A DNA stretch of 43,994 bases, taken from positions 1 to 43,994 of the IMG/VR virus record IMGVR_UViG_3300032397_000028; one strand, given 5' to 3'. The notes beneath the pieces are model-generated. The model had not been told where the DNA came from and did no database searches. It saw only the letters and a list, made by a program, of their open reading frames with translations. This document shows, piece after piece, positions 15,855 through 24,609 of this stretch. How positions within the stretch are numbered: position 1 is the stretch's first letter; every line of letters starts with the position of its first letter. The position numbers were made by a program, and so were the translations under genes. This stretch comes from a virus.

Positions 15855-16186
15855 ATTATTTTTCGCTTGTGATTTGCAAAAAACTCTGCTATAAAGGGGA
15901 AGTTGCCACAAATTGAATAGGGATTGCTTGCTGGGATGGGAACCTAGCAGGCACCTTGACTGGAATACTACACGGTGTTATCATTTCAATCATGTCATTG
16001 CTTGCGTCGCTTCGACGAGCATCAGTCATCCCGACCGCGTAAAGACTTCTGTAGCTTCTTCGTAGTGTTCGAAGCTACTTTGCCTCTCACGAGGCTTCAG
16101 CGCTGGTCGGCCCCACCTGATGTTCGTCAAAGCGACGCAAGTCGTTTTGTACCTCCTTCACATCTCAACACAATCTACGGTGCCTC
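15855..16186. promoter_or_regulatory. intergenic control region upstream of the replication operon
   Basis: It contains a strong sigma-70-like promoter, TTGTGA (15867-15872), 17 bp, TATAAA (15890-15895) with TGC before the -10. Transcription would start near 15902, giving a leader of about 285 nt. The leader has an 8-bp perfect inverted repeat GTAGCTTC/GAAGCTAC at 16051-16078 and other small stems. No terminator with a clear U-tract was found. The long structured leader may regulate translation, since no good Shine-Dalgarno sequence precedes the next ATG. Confidence 0.6.
16051..16078 (+). promoter_or_regulatory. 8-bp inverted repeat in the leader of the initiator gene
   Basis: GTAGCTTC at 16051 pairs perfectly with GAAGCTAC at 16071 around a 12-nt loop. 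It may be an RNA hairpin or an operator half-site pair. Confidence 0.5.
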
Positions 16187-17383
16187 ATGAAGACTAACGT
16201 TGCATGGGCGCGGCCCTATCAGCATGTCCCCGTTACAGTCAGTGACGACGACATACTGGCTCGCGTCCGACAGTTTGCCCCAGAACATGTCACAGGCAAG
16301 GTGGTGCTGTCCTACACTTACGTCACAGGACTACTCGGACGTAATGCCGTTTGGGTGTGGGTATTCCTCGCGACATCCAGACCGCAGACAACAGGCAAGA
16401 GCACAATGACGCTCAACAAGATCGCCGAGTACTCTGGCCTCAGTCTCAAACAAGCGAAGTGCGGTCTGGCAATCCTTCGAGAAGTCGGTCTCGTGAAAAG
16501 CAACGGTCACATACACAAGAAGGATAGCAGGCACACATTCTACACGATACGCAAGGTCTACGGATGCCCTGGAGTCAAAGTGCTGGCCGGAACTGGTAAG
16601 TGCGTGATACCGGGGTCTGTAGGCAAGGTGCTGGAAGATCGGAAGGAAGTCAAACGAGGCGGACGACGACCAGGAGCCGGCAGGCCAACCAACGAAGAGC
16701 GTCGAAGACGAGCCATCGAGTCAGAGGTGATTGCCAATGACAACGGTACCAAACAAGAATCAAACGGGACCGTTCAAACAACAGAAAGTAGCGATAATCC
16801 CCTAGAAAACTACAGAAACATCGTGGAATTGTACGAAAACATCGGAGAAACAAGCGAAAACTCGGTTCTAGCAGAACAATCAAACGGGACCGTTCAAAGT
16901 ATCAAATGGGACCATCAGATCTGTTCTGATCAGATCCTAACGGATCTGTCAGCCAGATCGGATAACTTTCTTTCAATCCTTCCTAACGGAAGGAAGGAAG
17001 AAAGTACCGCGCTCCGCTTCGCTGCGCGCGTTTTGTATTTCCTGCCTGCGGCGCCCGGATCGGATCCCAACAAATCCACCAAGAGCATCCTACCCGATAG
17101 GAGAGCCCGAAGGGCTCACGCGCGTGTAGCTAAGGGAATGACAACGATTGGCGCGCGCGAGATTGGCGCGCGAGGTAAGACTAGCCAAGGGGATGCGCGC
17201 GAGCTCATATCGGACGAAGATCGGAAGCATGCCTGGGCCGAGAAATATTCGTATATCCCGGCGAATTACTACTGCTACGACCTAGACGATGGTATGGTGC
17301 GTTCTTTCATTCGAACGGTCTTACGGGGTGGGTCTATGTACTTTCTAGATGCATATGTGTCAGGGGCGCTAACTGCGAAATGA
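16187..17383 (+). CDS. replication initiator-like winged-helix protein (lambda O-like organisation)
   Basis: A 398-residue protein. Residues about 45-130 form a winged helix (TLNKIAEYSGLSLKQAKCGL ... REVGLVKSNG) as in phage replisome organisers. A basic patch RGGRRPGAGRPTNEERRRR follows. The middle (about 190-330) is low-complexity because the DNA holds iterons and hairpins; the C-terminus is globular again. It precedes a possible loader, a DnaB-type helicase and a primase, so it probably binds its own gene-internal origin and recruits the helicase. Motifs are seen; the origin role is inferred. Confidence 0.75.
   Translation: MKTNVAWARPYQHVPVTVSDDDILARVRQFAPEHVTGKVVLSYTYVTGLLGRNAVWVWVFLATSRPQTTGKSTMTLNKIAEYSGLSLKQAKCGLAILREVGLVKSNGHIHKKDSRHTFYTIRKVYGCPGVKVLAGTGKCVIPGSVGKVLEDRKEVKRGGRRPGAGRPTNEERRRRAIESEVIANDNGTKQESNGTVQTTESSDNPLENYRNIVELYENIGETSENSVLAEQSNGTVQSIKWDHQICSDQILTDLSARSDNFLSILPNGRKEESTALRFAARVLYFLPAAPGSDPNKSTKSILPDRRARRAHARVAKGMTTIGAREIGARGKTSQGDARELISDEDRKHAWAEKYSYIPANYYCYDLDDGMVRSFIRTVLRGGSMYFLDAYVSGALTAK
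16742..17165. other. putative replication origin inside the initiator gene
   Basis: A 20-bp unit beginning ATCAAACGGGACC recurs exactly at 16759-16778 and 16879-16898 with a diverged copy at 16901-16920; each full copy holds the palindrome AACGGGACCGTT. An A-rich stretch lies between copies. Overlapping GATC-containing inverted repeats follow (16916-16960), then a long imperfect hairpin at 16966-17004 (CTTTC... to ...GAAAG), a GAGCCC/GGGCTC hairpin near 17102 and a 13-bp tandem GATTGGCGCGCGA (17147-17172). This resembles iteron origins placed inside the initiator gene, as in lambda. Confidence 0.65.
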
Positions 17384-18090
17384 TAGCGCTGAACACAACA
17401 TGGGAGCGACGTTATCGGACATGCCTGATTGGAATCGGCACGTGGGAGCAGCCCTACCCACCGTATGTCGACGAGGCGTTGTCTGAAGCGGAGATGCTCC
17501 AGCAGCTGGCGAATTGGTACACGTCAGCAGTTGAGTACTATATCGGCGGTCAGTGTTGGGCGTTCCGTCGTCAGGCCGCATACAGGACGCAGTATGCCTC
17601 GTGTCTCAAGAAGGCACTCGAATGGTTCAAGACCGAGCACATTCGACCTGCAGCTTGGATCGGCTGGAGTGCACAGATCTGGAAGCACTACAACGGAGCC
17701 GACAGCCCAACAGAGCAGCCGGCGCGCAAGGCGCGTACGAAGTATCCTCCGCCGAGTTGGGTATTCGGTGTTGCCAGGATGCAGAAGCGGGTAGGGTGGT
17801 TCGTTGCATGTTCTCTCGATTACGACGGCGGTTGCGTGTTCTATTCAAATTCAGCCTATATCCTACTAGAACGGTATCAGAGCATCTCTCGTGAGATGTT
17901 ATTCGTTGATACCTCGACGTGGGAGGGGCGCGTACGGCATGACAGCATCTGGGAGAAGTATCTACCCAGAATTGAAGAGGCGCGTCTTCTTGCAGCGGCA
18001 AAAGACGAGGTTATCACAGCAAAGTTGAAGACCACCCTGGCATTAGCAGAGTGCCGTTGGTTGTGGGGCAAACCTATTCGCGATCTGTAA
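17380..18090 (+). CDS. hypothetical protein, possible helicase loader
   Basis: A 236-residue protein rich in Trp and Tyr, overlapping the initiator gene by ATGA and lying directly before the DnaB-type helicase gene. That is where helicase loaders sit in lambda-like replication modules, but no AAA or known loader motif is visible, so the role is positional inference. Confidence 0.7.
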   Translation: MIALNTTWERRYRTCLIGIGTWEQPYPPYVDEALSEAEMLQQLANWYTSAVEYYIGGQCWAFRRQAAYRTQYASCLKKALEWFKTEHIRPAAWIGWSAQIWKHYNGADSPTEQPARKARTKYPPPSWVFGVARMQKRVGWFVACSLDYDGGCVFYSNSAYILLERYQSISREMLFVDTSTWEGRVRHDSIWEKYLPRIEEARLLAAAKDEVITAKLKTTLALAECRWLWGKPIRDL

Positions 18091-18096
18091 GGAGGG

Positions 18097-19479
18097 ATGA
18101 TGGCGGCAACTGTGATCGATTTGAATGAGGCACGGAGGGTACGTAGTCGGGTTTCCGAACCCTACGAGCTAGACAAGACGTTCGAAGCCATCCTTGTAGA
18201 AATGTGCTGTTCGAATATGAAGTTCTACACCCGAATTGGCGTGCATCTTGTGCCCGAATGCATGCCGACTCCGACGGCGCAGCTTGTAATGATTGCGCTC
18301 AAGGCTGTGATTGAGGATCTTGGGGTACCGCTTGGCAGTTGCGCGCTTGTACTACAGAGGCTTCATCAGATGCGGAGAAAAGGGAGCGTCTCGCACGAAC
18401 AAATCATCGCGGTTATGGACTTGTTTGAGGTAGGGGCACGCGAACAGGTTGACCCTGAGGTCATGGTCAAGATGGTTGTTCCGATATTGAAACGCCGCGC
18501 ACAGCTTGAAGCTGTCATCTCTGCAACGGACAGGTTCGGCAAACACGAGGAGCTGTCAGATGTTGCGGGCATGATATTGAAAGCCGACCAAATCGGCGCG
18601 ATGCAGCCGGTTGGGGCGATATTCCTAGGCAAGCAGACCTTGCAGATTTTGGCGCAGATGCAGAAAAGTGAGATGCTTGAGATTGGAATTCCGGATCTCG
18701 ACGAAGCTCTTGCCGGGGAGTACATGCACAAAGGTAATTTAGGGCTTTGCGTCGGAACCGAGACAGTATTCATCGGAGATAGTGGATCGGGTAAGAGTAT
18801 GGCACTTATTCAGTGTGCGGCTAGTGCAGCACGGCAGGGTATGTTTGCTGCATATGCCACATTGGAGCTTTCCGTTGTGAACGTGCATGCGAGATTGTTA
18901 GCACACCTGACAGGATTTTCAATTAAGGGCATTCTTTCTGATGACATTGTCAGGGCTAAGGCAGGAGCGGCGCTTGCTGCTCAGCCTCTCGGACCTATTG
19001 CCGTGCAGTACTTCACCCCACAGGCCACGACGGTCGAGGATCTCGAAGCCTGGATAAAGGATCTCGGAAAGGAGCATGGTTCCGAGCCACGGGTGTTAAT
19101 TGTCGACTATGCCGACAAACTCGTGAGTAAATTGAAGCGTAAGAACGGAGACGAGGTTTCCAAGTACACGCATGGGCAGATTGTGTTCGAGACACTTCGC
19201 CTCAATGCTGATGAGAAGCAGCGGTGGTGCATTACGGCCGCGCAGGCCAAGCGCAAGGATCGGCATCGATCCATGGTGGATCTCGAAGATGCTGCCGACA
19301 GCATCGAGAAGGTACGAGTTGCAGATTATGTATTCACACTGAACTCGATTGGTGACGGCCAACATGAGCTTGTGATCTTCATAGCCAAGAACCGTCACGG
19401 TTCGGGCAGATATAAGATCGGGCCATGTCTAACCGACTTCGCGCGCGGGCGATTGGTCGAGTGGCCTCCAAAGAGGTGA
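18097..19479 (+). CDS. DnaB-like replicative helicase
   Basis: A 460-residue RecA-fold helicase: N-terminal helical domain, then Walker A FIGDSGSGKS, Walker B RVLIVDYADKL, a downstream ITAAQAKRK and a C-terminal basic KNRHGSGRYKIG. This is the DnaB/gp4-type hexameric helicase that unwinds the fork and works with the primase encoded just downstream. GGAGGG lies immediately upstream; an ATG pair at 18097 and 18100 makes either possible. Confidence 0.88.
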   Translation: MMAATVIDLNEARRVRSRVSEPYELDKTFEAILVEMCCSNMKFYTRIGVHLVPECMPTPTAQLVMIALKAVIEDLGVPLGSCALVLQRLHQMRRKGSVSHEQIIAVMDLFEVGAREQVDPEVMVKMVVPILKRRAQLEAVISATDRFGKHEELSDVAGMILKADQIGAMQPVGAIFLGKQTLQILAQMQKSEMLEIGIPDLDEALAGEYMHKGNLGLCVGTETVFIGDSGSGKSMALIQCAASAARQGMFAAYATLELSVVNVHARLLAHLTGFSIKGILSDDIVRAKAGAALAAQPLGPIAVQYFTPQATTVEDLEAWIKDLGKEHGSEPRVLIVDYADKLVSKLKRKNGDEVSKYTHGQIVFETLRLNADEKQRWCITAAQAKRKDRHRSMVDLEDAADSIEKVRVADYVFTLNSIGDGQHELVIFIAKNRHGSGRYKIGPCLTDFARGRLVEWPPKR

Positions 19480-19482
19480 TGG

Positions 19483-19770
19483 ATGTATCATATTCTGTTC
19501 GTTGGTGGACTAATAGTCGGGTACCTGTTCTGCGCATTGGGCGGAGCGTTAGTCGAGCGCAAGTTGCGCTTAGAACGTCGAGGTGTCATTTGTTCGGTGC
19601 TAATGCTCGTGTTGGTTGGAGTTGTCGTGTACCTCGAACGGCATCACCATAAGGTTTGCGAAGCAGCGTGCAACCCAGACCTGGTGCACGATTGTCGGTG
19701 GGATTGGTCTATTTGCGTTCCAAACATGCCGCGGTCGGTGAAATTGGAGGCTAAGCATGGAAGTCGTTGA
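19483..19770 (+). CDS. small membrane protein
   Basis: A 95-residue protein with two hydrophobic segments (ILFVGGLIVGYLFCALGG and VICSVLMLVLVGVVVYL) and a Cys-containing C-terminal tail. It lies between helicase and primase genes and overlaps the primase start. The function is unknown; membrane attachment of the replisome or exclusion are possibilities without direct support. Confidence 0.68.
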   Translation: MYHILFVGGLIVGYLFCALGGALVERKLRLERRGVICSVLMLVLVGVVVYLERHHHKVCEAACNPDLVHDCRWDWSICVPNMPRSVKLEAKHGSR

Positions 19771-20605
19771 TCCAGGTACCATTCAATCAGCTATCAACGG
19801 GCATAAGCCTGGAAAGCGAGGTTGGATTCGATGTAACTGTCCCTACTGCGAAACGAAGGTTGGAAAGGTCGACACGAAGCGCACGCTCGCGGTACACATC
19901 AAAGGCTACGTACACTGCTTTCGGTGTGGCGTGGAAGGGCAGGTAACTCTTGATACAGGATACGATCCTGCAGATTACGAGAAGCCAACGGACGACGAGC
20001 CCGTCCCTTTAGCGCCACCGGAGGGATATTACCCGCTGTACCAGGAACCAGCTCTATCTGCTCCGACGTTCAACAAGTTCCGGAAGTATGTGGAAGAAAC
20101 AAGAAAACTAAAGCCCGATGTAATGGCGGAAGCCGGCGTGGGTGCGTGTCTGTGGGGGAAGTACAGTGGACGTATTATCGTGCCGGTGTTCGGGACGTCA
20201 GGATCGTGGATGTGGTTCGTATCGAGAGACCTCGCAAAGAAGGGGAACTTCAAGTTTCCGACAGGGCAGAAGAGGGGCGTGATGTTCAACCACCAGGCTT
20301 TGCTGCAGAAGACGGAAGAACCGGTGCTTCTGGTGGAAAGCGCGTTCGACGCATTATCCGTGTGGCCTGATGGCGTGGCAGTGCTCGGTAAACCGACCGA
20401 TCAACATGTTGAGGCGCTACTTGCATCTCGGCGTCCTGTCTGCGTGGCGCTCGATGGGGATGCGTGGGAAGAAGGTGCCGGGTTTGCTCTGAAGTTGAAG
20501 GCTTTGGGGCAAAGAGCCGGAACGCTCAGGTTTGCGCCAAAGGAAGATCCAGACGAGGTAGATTCACAAGATTTGAAGGAACGGGCATATATGTCCGTGA
20601 TGTAA
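19757..20605 (+). CDS. DNA primase (zinc finger plus TOPRIM)
   Basis: A 282-residue protein. The N-terminal zinc site is CNCPYCE...CFRCG (about residues 25-58), and a TOPRIM domain follows with VLLVESAFDALSV, VALDGDAWEEG and an acidic DPDEVD. This layout matches short phage DnaG/gp4-type primases that make RNA primers for lagging-strand synthesis. It lies beside the DnaB-like helicase. Confidence 0.88.
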   Translation: MEVVDPGTIQSAINGHKPGKRGWIRCNCPYCETKVGKVDTKRTLAVHIKGYVHCFRCGVEGQVTLDTGYDPADYEKPTDDEPVPLAPPEGYYPLYQEPALSAPTFNKFRKYVEETRKLKPDVMAEAGVGACLWGKYSGRIIVPVFGTSGSWMWFVSRDLAKKGNFKFPTGQKRGVMFNHQALLQKTEEPVLLVESAFDALSVWPDGVAVLGKPTDQHVEALLASRRPVCVALDGDAWEEGAGFALKLKALGQRAGTLRFAPKEDPDEVDSQDLKERAYMSVM

Positions 20606-20634
20606 ATGCTCGATGCGCGTGGAGGGCGCAGACC

Positions 20635-21957
20635 ATGAAGATTTCAGACCTATCATTCAGGGCAGAGTTGTCAGTTTTCGGGTACGAAGGCGAAGCTGAG
20701 TACGGCTATCTTGCGGAAGCTATGCTCGAAGGCACAAAACCAGAGTCCCTGTTGACATTGAAGTTCTGCGGCGTGGATCAGGAGCACGCATTAGCTTTGA
20801 TCGCACAACTGGAGCAGGTTACGTCGGGCACTCCGGTTATATCTGTTTGGATGTCGAATAGCGTTCCGAAAGGCGTGTCGGTTCCAACAGGTACTGAGGA
20901 AAGCGCACCCAAAATTCCTTGGGTCGAGCGGTCCCGTGTTGTTTCCTGTGCCGAGCAGCACGCGACGAAGGCAGTTGTTGCGGTCGAGCACCAAGTACAG
21001 GAACTACCCGACCCTCAAGTCGAGTTGCCACTAGTCGTTGAGAAGGTTGGGAAGGTGCAACGTCCGAGGGCAAAGAAAGACAATGGGGCTAAGGTATTCA
21101 GTACGGCCGATGTAGTTGTAGTTGTTGAGACTCTCCGTGCTGCAAACCCACCAGATCCATCCGGCGACTATGTCTTTCCGCCGCCAGGGCACCCTAATAC
21201 CCCGCCCTCACAACCCGAGCCTAACCAACCCCTAGTCCAACCTCTTGCGAGCTCGTCTAGCCCCCACCAGGAGCCAGCACGAGCCGATGCAGTCTCAGAC
21301 GATGGGGGGGATATTCCGTTTGGAGCCCCGGACACGACTTTCGATCCAGATACGTTCGAAGGAGCGTTGACCAAGTACGAAGTAAACCTTCTGCAACTAC
21401 AGACCGCAAAGAACTGGCGCGAGATCTGGGAAAGCCTGGAGAAGTCTGGGTACACGGGAGTTGATGACCTGACTGCTGTCGTCACTGCGTACAAGTTACA
21501 GGTTCCGCTATTCAGTAAGGTCGAGCCAGCATCGTTGGCCTCGCATATCGCCGAATGGGTCAAGTTTCGGGTTAAGCATCTACTCGTGGTCCCAAACGCT
21601 GTAGATCTGCCCAAGCCTCTGCCGAGCATAGAAGATTCGGCATTCGCTGCAAAGGAGCACGTGATACCACCTATAGACCCCAATCCCCTAGATGTGGCAG
21701 CAATGGCAGGGTTCACCACGTTTACGCATTTGGTGAATACCCTGCATCGTCACGGTTTGTATTCGGCGGAGGAAATCACCGATTGGTGCCGAGAGCATAA
21801 GCAGGATATTGTGGTTTTGAAGACCATTCCTGAGAATGTATGGGCTGAAAAGATCGAGTGGAGCATTACGAACCTTAACTTCAAAGAAATTTACGAATGG
21901 AACCCTAGGGCGCTGACGCACCCTACAGAACTGATCTCAGAGCCGGCTACGCCATGA
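20635..21957 (+). CDS. hypothetical replisome-associated protein with internal SSB-tail-like motif
   Basis: A 440-residue protein. Residues 1-90 look like an alpha/beta domain; residues about 100-230 are Pro/Ser/Glu-rich linker. The linker ends in DDGGDIPF (about 222-229), which is like the acidic DDDIPF tail by which SSB proteins bind replication partners. The C-terminal 200 residues are helical with repeated Trp motifs. It overlaps the polymerase gene (ATGA). A tether between replication proteins is an inference. Confidence 0.7.
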   Translation: MKISDLSFRAELSVFGYEGEAEYGYLAEAMLEGTKPESLLTLKFCGVDQEHALALIAQLEQVTSGTPVISVWMSNSVPKGVSVPTGTEESAPKIPWVERSRVVSCAEQHATKAVVAVEHQVQELPDPQVELPLVVEKVGKVQRPRAKKDNGAKVFSTADVVVVVETLRAANPPDPSGDYVFPPPGHPNTPPSQPEPNQPLVQPLASSSSPHQEPARADAVSDDGGDIPFGAPDTTFDPDTFEGALTKYEVNLLQLQTAKNWREIWESLEKSGYTGVDDLTAVVTAYKLQVPLFSKVEPASLASHIAEWVKFRVKHLLVVPNAVDLPKPLPSIEDSAFAAKEHVIPPIDPNPLDVAAMAGFTTFTHLVNTLHRHGLYSAEEITDWCREHKQDIVVLKTIPENVWAEKIEWSITNLNFKEIYEWNPRALTHPTELISEPATP

Positions 21958-24545
21958 CTTCTTCGCTATTCGACGCGCATAGGGGTATTTGGCTGCACCC
22001 ATATGCCTTCAATCAGGGTCGCAATGCGTCGTGTACGGAATGCTTGCTATACGAGAACGCAAAGACCGTGTGTCTACCTGCGGAAGGCGATGTTGGTGGG
22101 ATCCATCTGGTTGGCGAAGCGCCCGGGGAACGTGAGGATGAGGTTGGTCGGCCGTTCGTAGGTCGTTCGGGAGATTACTTGCGCAGGTGTGTAGAGAAGT
22201 GGGCTCCTGGTAAGGCTATCGTTTACGATAACGCCTGCAAGTGTAGACCCAAGAAGAACGCGACTCCAACCCCATCAATCATCTCGACGTGTCGTGGGTA
22301 CCTGTTTCGAAACCTGCTTGATGCCAAACCCGAACGTATTATCGCCCTAGGGGCAATCGCAGCAATGTCTATCTTCGAACCTATCGCTCCGTTGTCCGTG
22401 CGTAAGGGGTACAGATTCGTTGAGATTGATGGGCGTAATGTGCCTGTCTTTCTATGCATTCATCCGGCGGCAGCACTTCGGAACAAGTTCGTGGGTCAAT
22501 GGTTCGAAGAGGATCTCAAATGGGCGCTCACGGTTCCCATTCCTGTTCCGGCGACCCGAGATTGGTCGGTTGTCAGAGATGCAGACGACGTTCGACATGC
22601 CATCAACCAAGCGAAGGCCTCCAGGTGGGCAGCTTTCGACGTCGAGACGCGCGGGTACATGTTCGATACGGACTTCCGTATCATCAGTGTGGCAGTAGCT
22701 CCGAACAACTTCGGGGAAGTGTTCGTGTGGGATCGTGACGCATTAGCTAGACCAGACCTGCTGCAGCCATTGCTGAATTACATGCAAAGCGCCTCGCCGA
22801 AGGTCGGGCAGAATGTAAAGTACGACATGCTTTCTTTCTATTCGGCGTATGCTGTGATGCCCAACGGCGTGGTAGGAGACACTCGGTTATGGAGAAAGCT
22901 CGTGGAGTCGGAGGCACCTGCTAAACTTGCAATCATGGCGAACTTAGTCGGTATGGCAGGGCACAAGGACGAGGCTACAAATGCAATGAAGGAAGCGTTG
23001 AAGCCAGTATCGAAGGCGCTTACGGCTGAAAAGAAAGCATTAAAAAAGACCCACCATCCCCAGAGTATAGTGGAAACTGTGCTCATCGGGTACATGCCGG
23101 CAGCTGACGTTCCGGAGTTCGCGAACCTTGTTAGGAAGGTTGACGACCAAGAAGACGAAAAGGCAAAGTACGCGTTTGCGCTAATGCCCCAAGATACGCT
23201 TTGCAAGTACAACGGTCGCGACGCATTTGTTACCGACCTATTAGCTGAGGAACTATCGCGGCGTCTAGTAGCAGACCCAGAGCTTCATCGGGTCTGGGAT
23301 ATCATGCTCAAGCCTGCAATCTTTGCGTTCGCTCAAATTGAGGCATGGGGGTTAGCTGTGTCGCGTACGGCAGTGAAAGAGATAGACACGTATCTGGAGG
23401 CCAAGATCGCGACGTGCCGCGCGCAAATGGACGGCTATGCGGAGCCTGGCTTTGAGTGGGGGAGTAACAAGAAGGTGGCCGATCTACTTTACAACAAGTA
23501 TGGTATTGCATGCCCCAAGTTGACAGAGACCGGAGCTGACAGCGTAGACCGAGAGACGCTGGATCTGATATCCAGCAAGCACGACTTGCCTAAGCTATTG
23601 GTCGAGTACCGTCGACTGGCAAAGTTCCGATCTAACTACGCCGGAGGACTCCTGAACTACGTACGAGCGGACGGACGCGTGCACGCGAGCTATGATATTA
23701 TGGGCGCCCGTAGCGGAAGAGGCTCTTGCGTATCGCCAGCACTCCAGACTATTCCTCGGTCTGGGGATAGTATCGAAGGAAAGATGGCGCGGGATTGTTT
23801 TGTTGCTAGCCCGGGTAATCTACTTGTATCGCTCGATTTTGGGCAACTCGAATTGAGGATTGCTGCAATGTTGAGTAGCGACGAACGGATGATCGCAATC
23901 TTTCAGGAGGGCGTTGACTACCATCAGCGAACAGCCGAACTCATTTCGAAGGTTGCTTGGGGTATCGCGCCGGAAGTTGTTGAGAAGAAGCACAGGTCGG
24001 CTGCGAAGAACGTTAACTTTGGCTTGTTGTATGGAATGCAGGACGGAACTCTGTCAAAACGGCTCGGATGTTCGATGGCAGAAGCGGGGAGGATTCGAGG
24101 TGCAGTACTTGGGCACTTCACACGGCTTAAGGATTGGATAGAAGAAACGATCCGATTCTCCAAGCGTACAGGGCAAACACGAACGTACTGGAATGGGTAT
24201 CCATTTCGAAAGCGGGACTTGTGGCGTATCGTAGACCACGACAAGGAAGCTGTCGCAGGAGCAGAGCATGTTGCGGTTAATTCACCAATCCAAGGGACTG
24301 CTAGCGACTACTGTCTTGCCAGCGTAATCGAGATTGTTCGATGGCTTGTAATGGAGTCATTTCCAGCAAAGCTAGTCCTCACAGTACACGACTCGATCAT
24401 CTTGGAGGTGCCAGAAAAGCTTGTAGAAGAAGCTATCGAGCGTGCGCGTAACATCATGACAGGATGGCCGTCTCAGGGAGTGCCACTTGTAGTCGATGTT
24501 GAGGTTGGACCAGCATGGGGTAGCTTGAGAAAACTTGAAAAATAG
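21954..24545 (+). CDS. fused uracil-DNA glycosylase and family A DNA polymerase
   Basis: An 863-residue fusion. Residues about 1-190 carry family 4 UDG motifs: VGEAPGEREDEVGRPFVGRSG, late HPAA, and four Cys placed for a 4Fe-4S cluster (CTEC; CKCRP...STCRGYL). Then a 3'-5' exonuclease (AAFDVETRG, VGQNVKYDM, YNGRDAFVTD) and the polymerase with motif A LVSLDFGQLELRIA, motif B HRSAAKNVNFGLLYG and motif C LTVHDSIILEV. No 5' nuclease domain is present. It is the replicative polymerase; the glycosylase would check or remove uracil at the fork. All key residues appear present. Confidence 0.92.
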   Translation: MTSSLFDAHRGIWLHPYAFNQGRNASCTECLLYENAKTVCLPAEGDVGGIHLVGEAPGEREDEVGRPFVGRSGDYLRRCVEKWAPGKAIVYDNACKCRPKKNATPTPSIISTCRGYLFRNLLDAKPERIIALGAIAAMSIFEPIAPLSVRKGYRFVEIDGRNVPVFLCIHPAAALRNKFVGQWFEEDLKWALTVPIPVPATRDWSVVRDADDVRHAINQAKASRWAAFDVETRGYMFDTDFRIISVAVAPNNFGEVFVWDRDALARPDLLQPLLNYMQSASPKVGQNVKYDMLSFYSAYAVMPNGVVGDTRLWRKLVESEAPAKLAIMANLVGMAGHKDEATNAMKEALKPVSKALTAEKKALKKTHHPQSIVETVLIGYMPAADVPEFANLVRKVDDQEDEKAKYAFALMPQDTLCKYNGRDAFVTDLLAEELSRRLVADPELHRVWDIMLKPAIFAFAQIEAWGLAVSRTAVKEIDTYLEAKIATCRAQMDGYAEPGFEWGSNKKVADLLYNKYGIACPKLTETGADSVDRETLDLISSKHDLPKLLVEYRRLAKFRSNYAGGLLNYVRADGRVHASYDIMGARSGRGSCVSPALQTIPRSGDSIEGKMARDCFVASPGNLLVSLDFGQLELRIAAMLSSDERMIAIFQEGVDYHQRTAELISKVAWGIAPEVVEKKHRSAAKNVNFGLLYGMQDGTLSKRLGCSMAEAGRIRGAVLGHFTRLKDWIEETIRFSKRTGQTRTYWNGYPFRKRDLWRIVDHDKEAVAGAEHVAVNSPIQGTASDYCLASVIEIVRWLVMESFPAKLVLTVHDSIILEVPEKLVEEAIERARNIMTGWPSQGVPLVVDVEVGPAWGSLRKLEK

Positions 24546-24576
24546 TTGCAAAAAGTATTGCAATCTATGCAATATA
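24546..24576 (+). promoter_or_regulatory. promoter of the uvsY-like/SSB operon
   Basis: TTGCAA (24546-24551), 19 bp, AATATA (24571-24576) with TGC before the -10. A 15-bp inverted repeat TTGCAATCTATGCAA (24558-24572) overlaps the -10 and may be an operator. About 40 bp here are nearly identical to the promoter of the CRISPR module at 34499. Confidence 0.7.
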
Positions 24577-24577
24577 T

Positions 24578-24595
24578 ATGTTTGGCGGATCGAAG
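24578..24595 (+). repeat. degenerate CRISPR-repeat-like element in the 5' leader of the uvsY-like gene
   Basis: ATGTTTGGCGGATCGAAG matches the 3' half of the array repeat with 4 bases (one GGAT) missing. It contains both GGATCGAAG and TTTGGCGGAT, the parts complementary to the candidate tracrRNA. It lies between the -10 and the GGAGG of the gene at 24610; the bases following it hold the ribosome site and start codon. Confidence 0.65.
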
Positions 24596-24609
24596 AATAG
24601 GGAGGAACG

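Noticed and set aside
16128-16155. Possible terminator CGAC-GCAA-GTCG followed by TTTT
   Set aside because: The stem is only 4-5 bp and the T run is short; it lies immediately upstream of a gene that needs the transcript.
15975-16190. 71-codon ORF in the leader of the initiator gene
   Set aside because: No ribosome site and the translation looks random; it lies over the inverted repeat of the leader.
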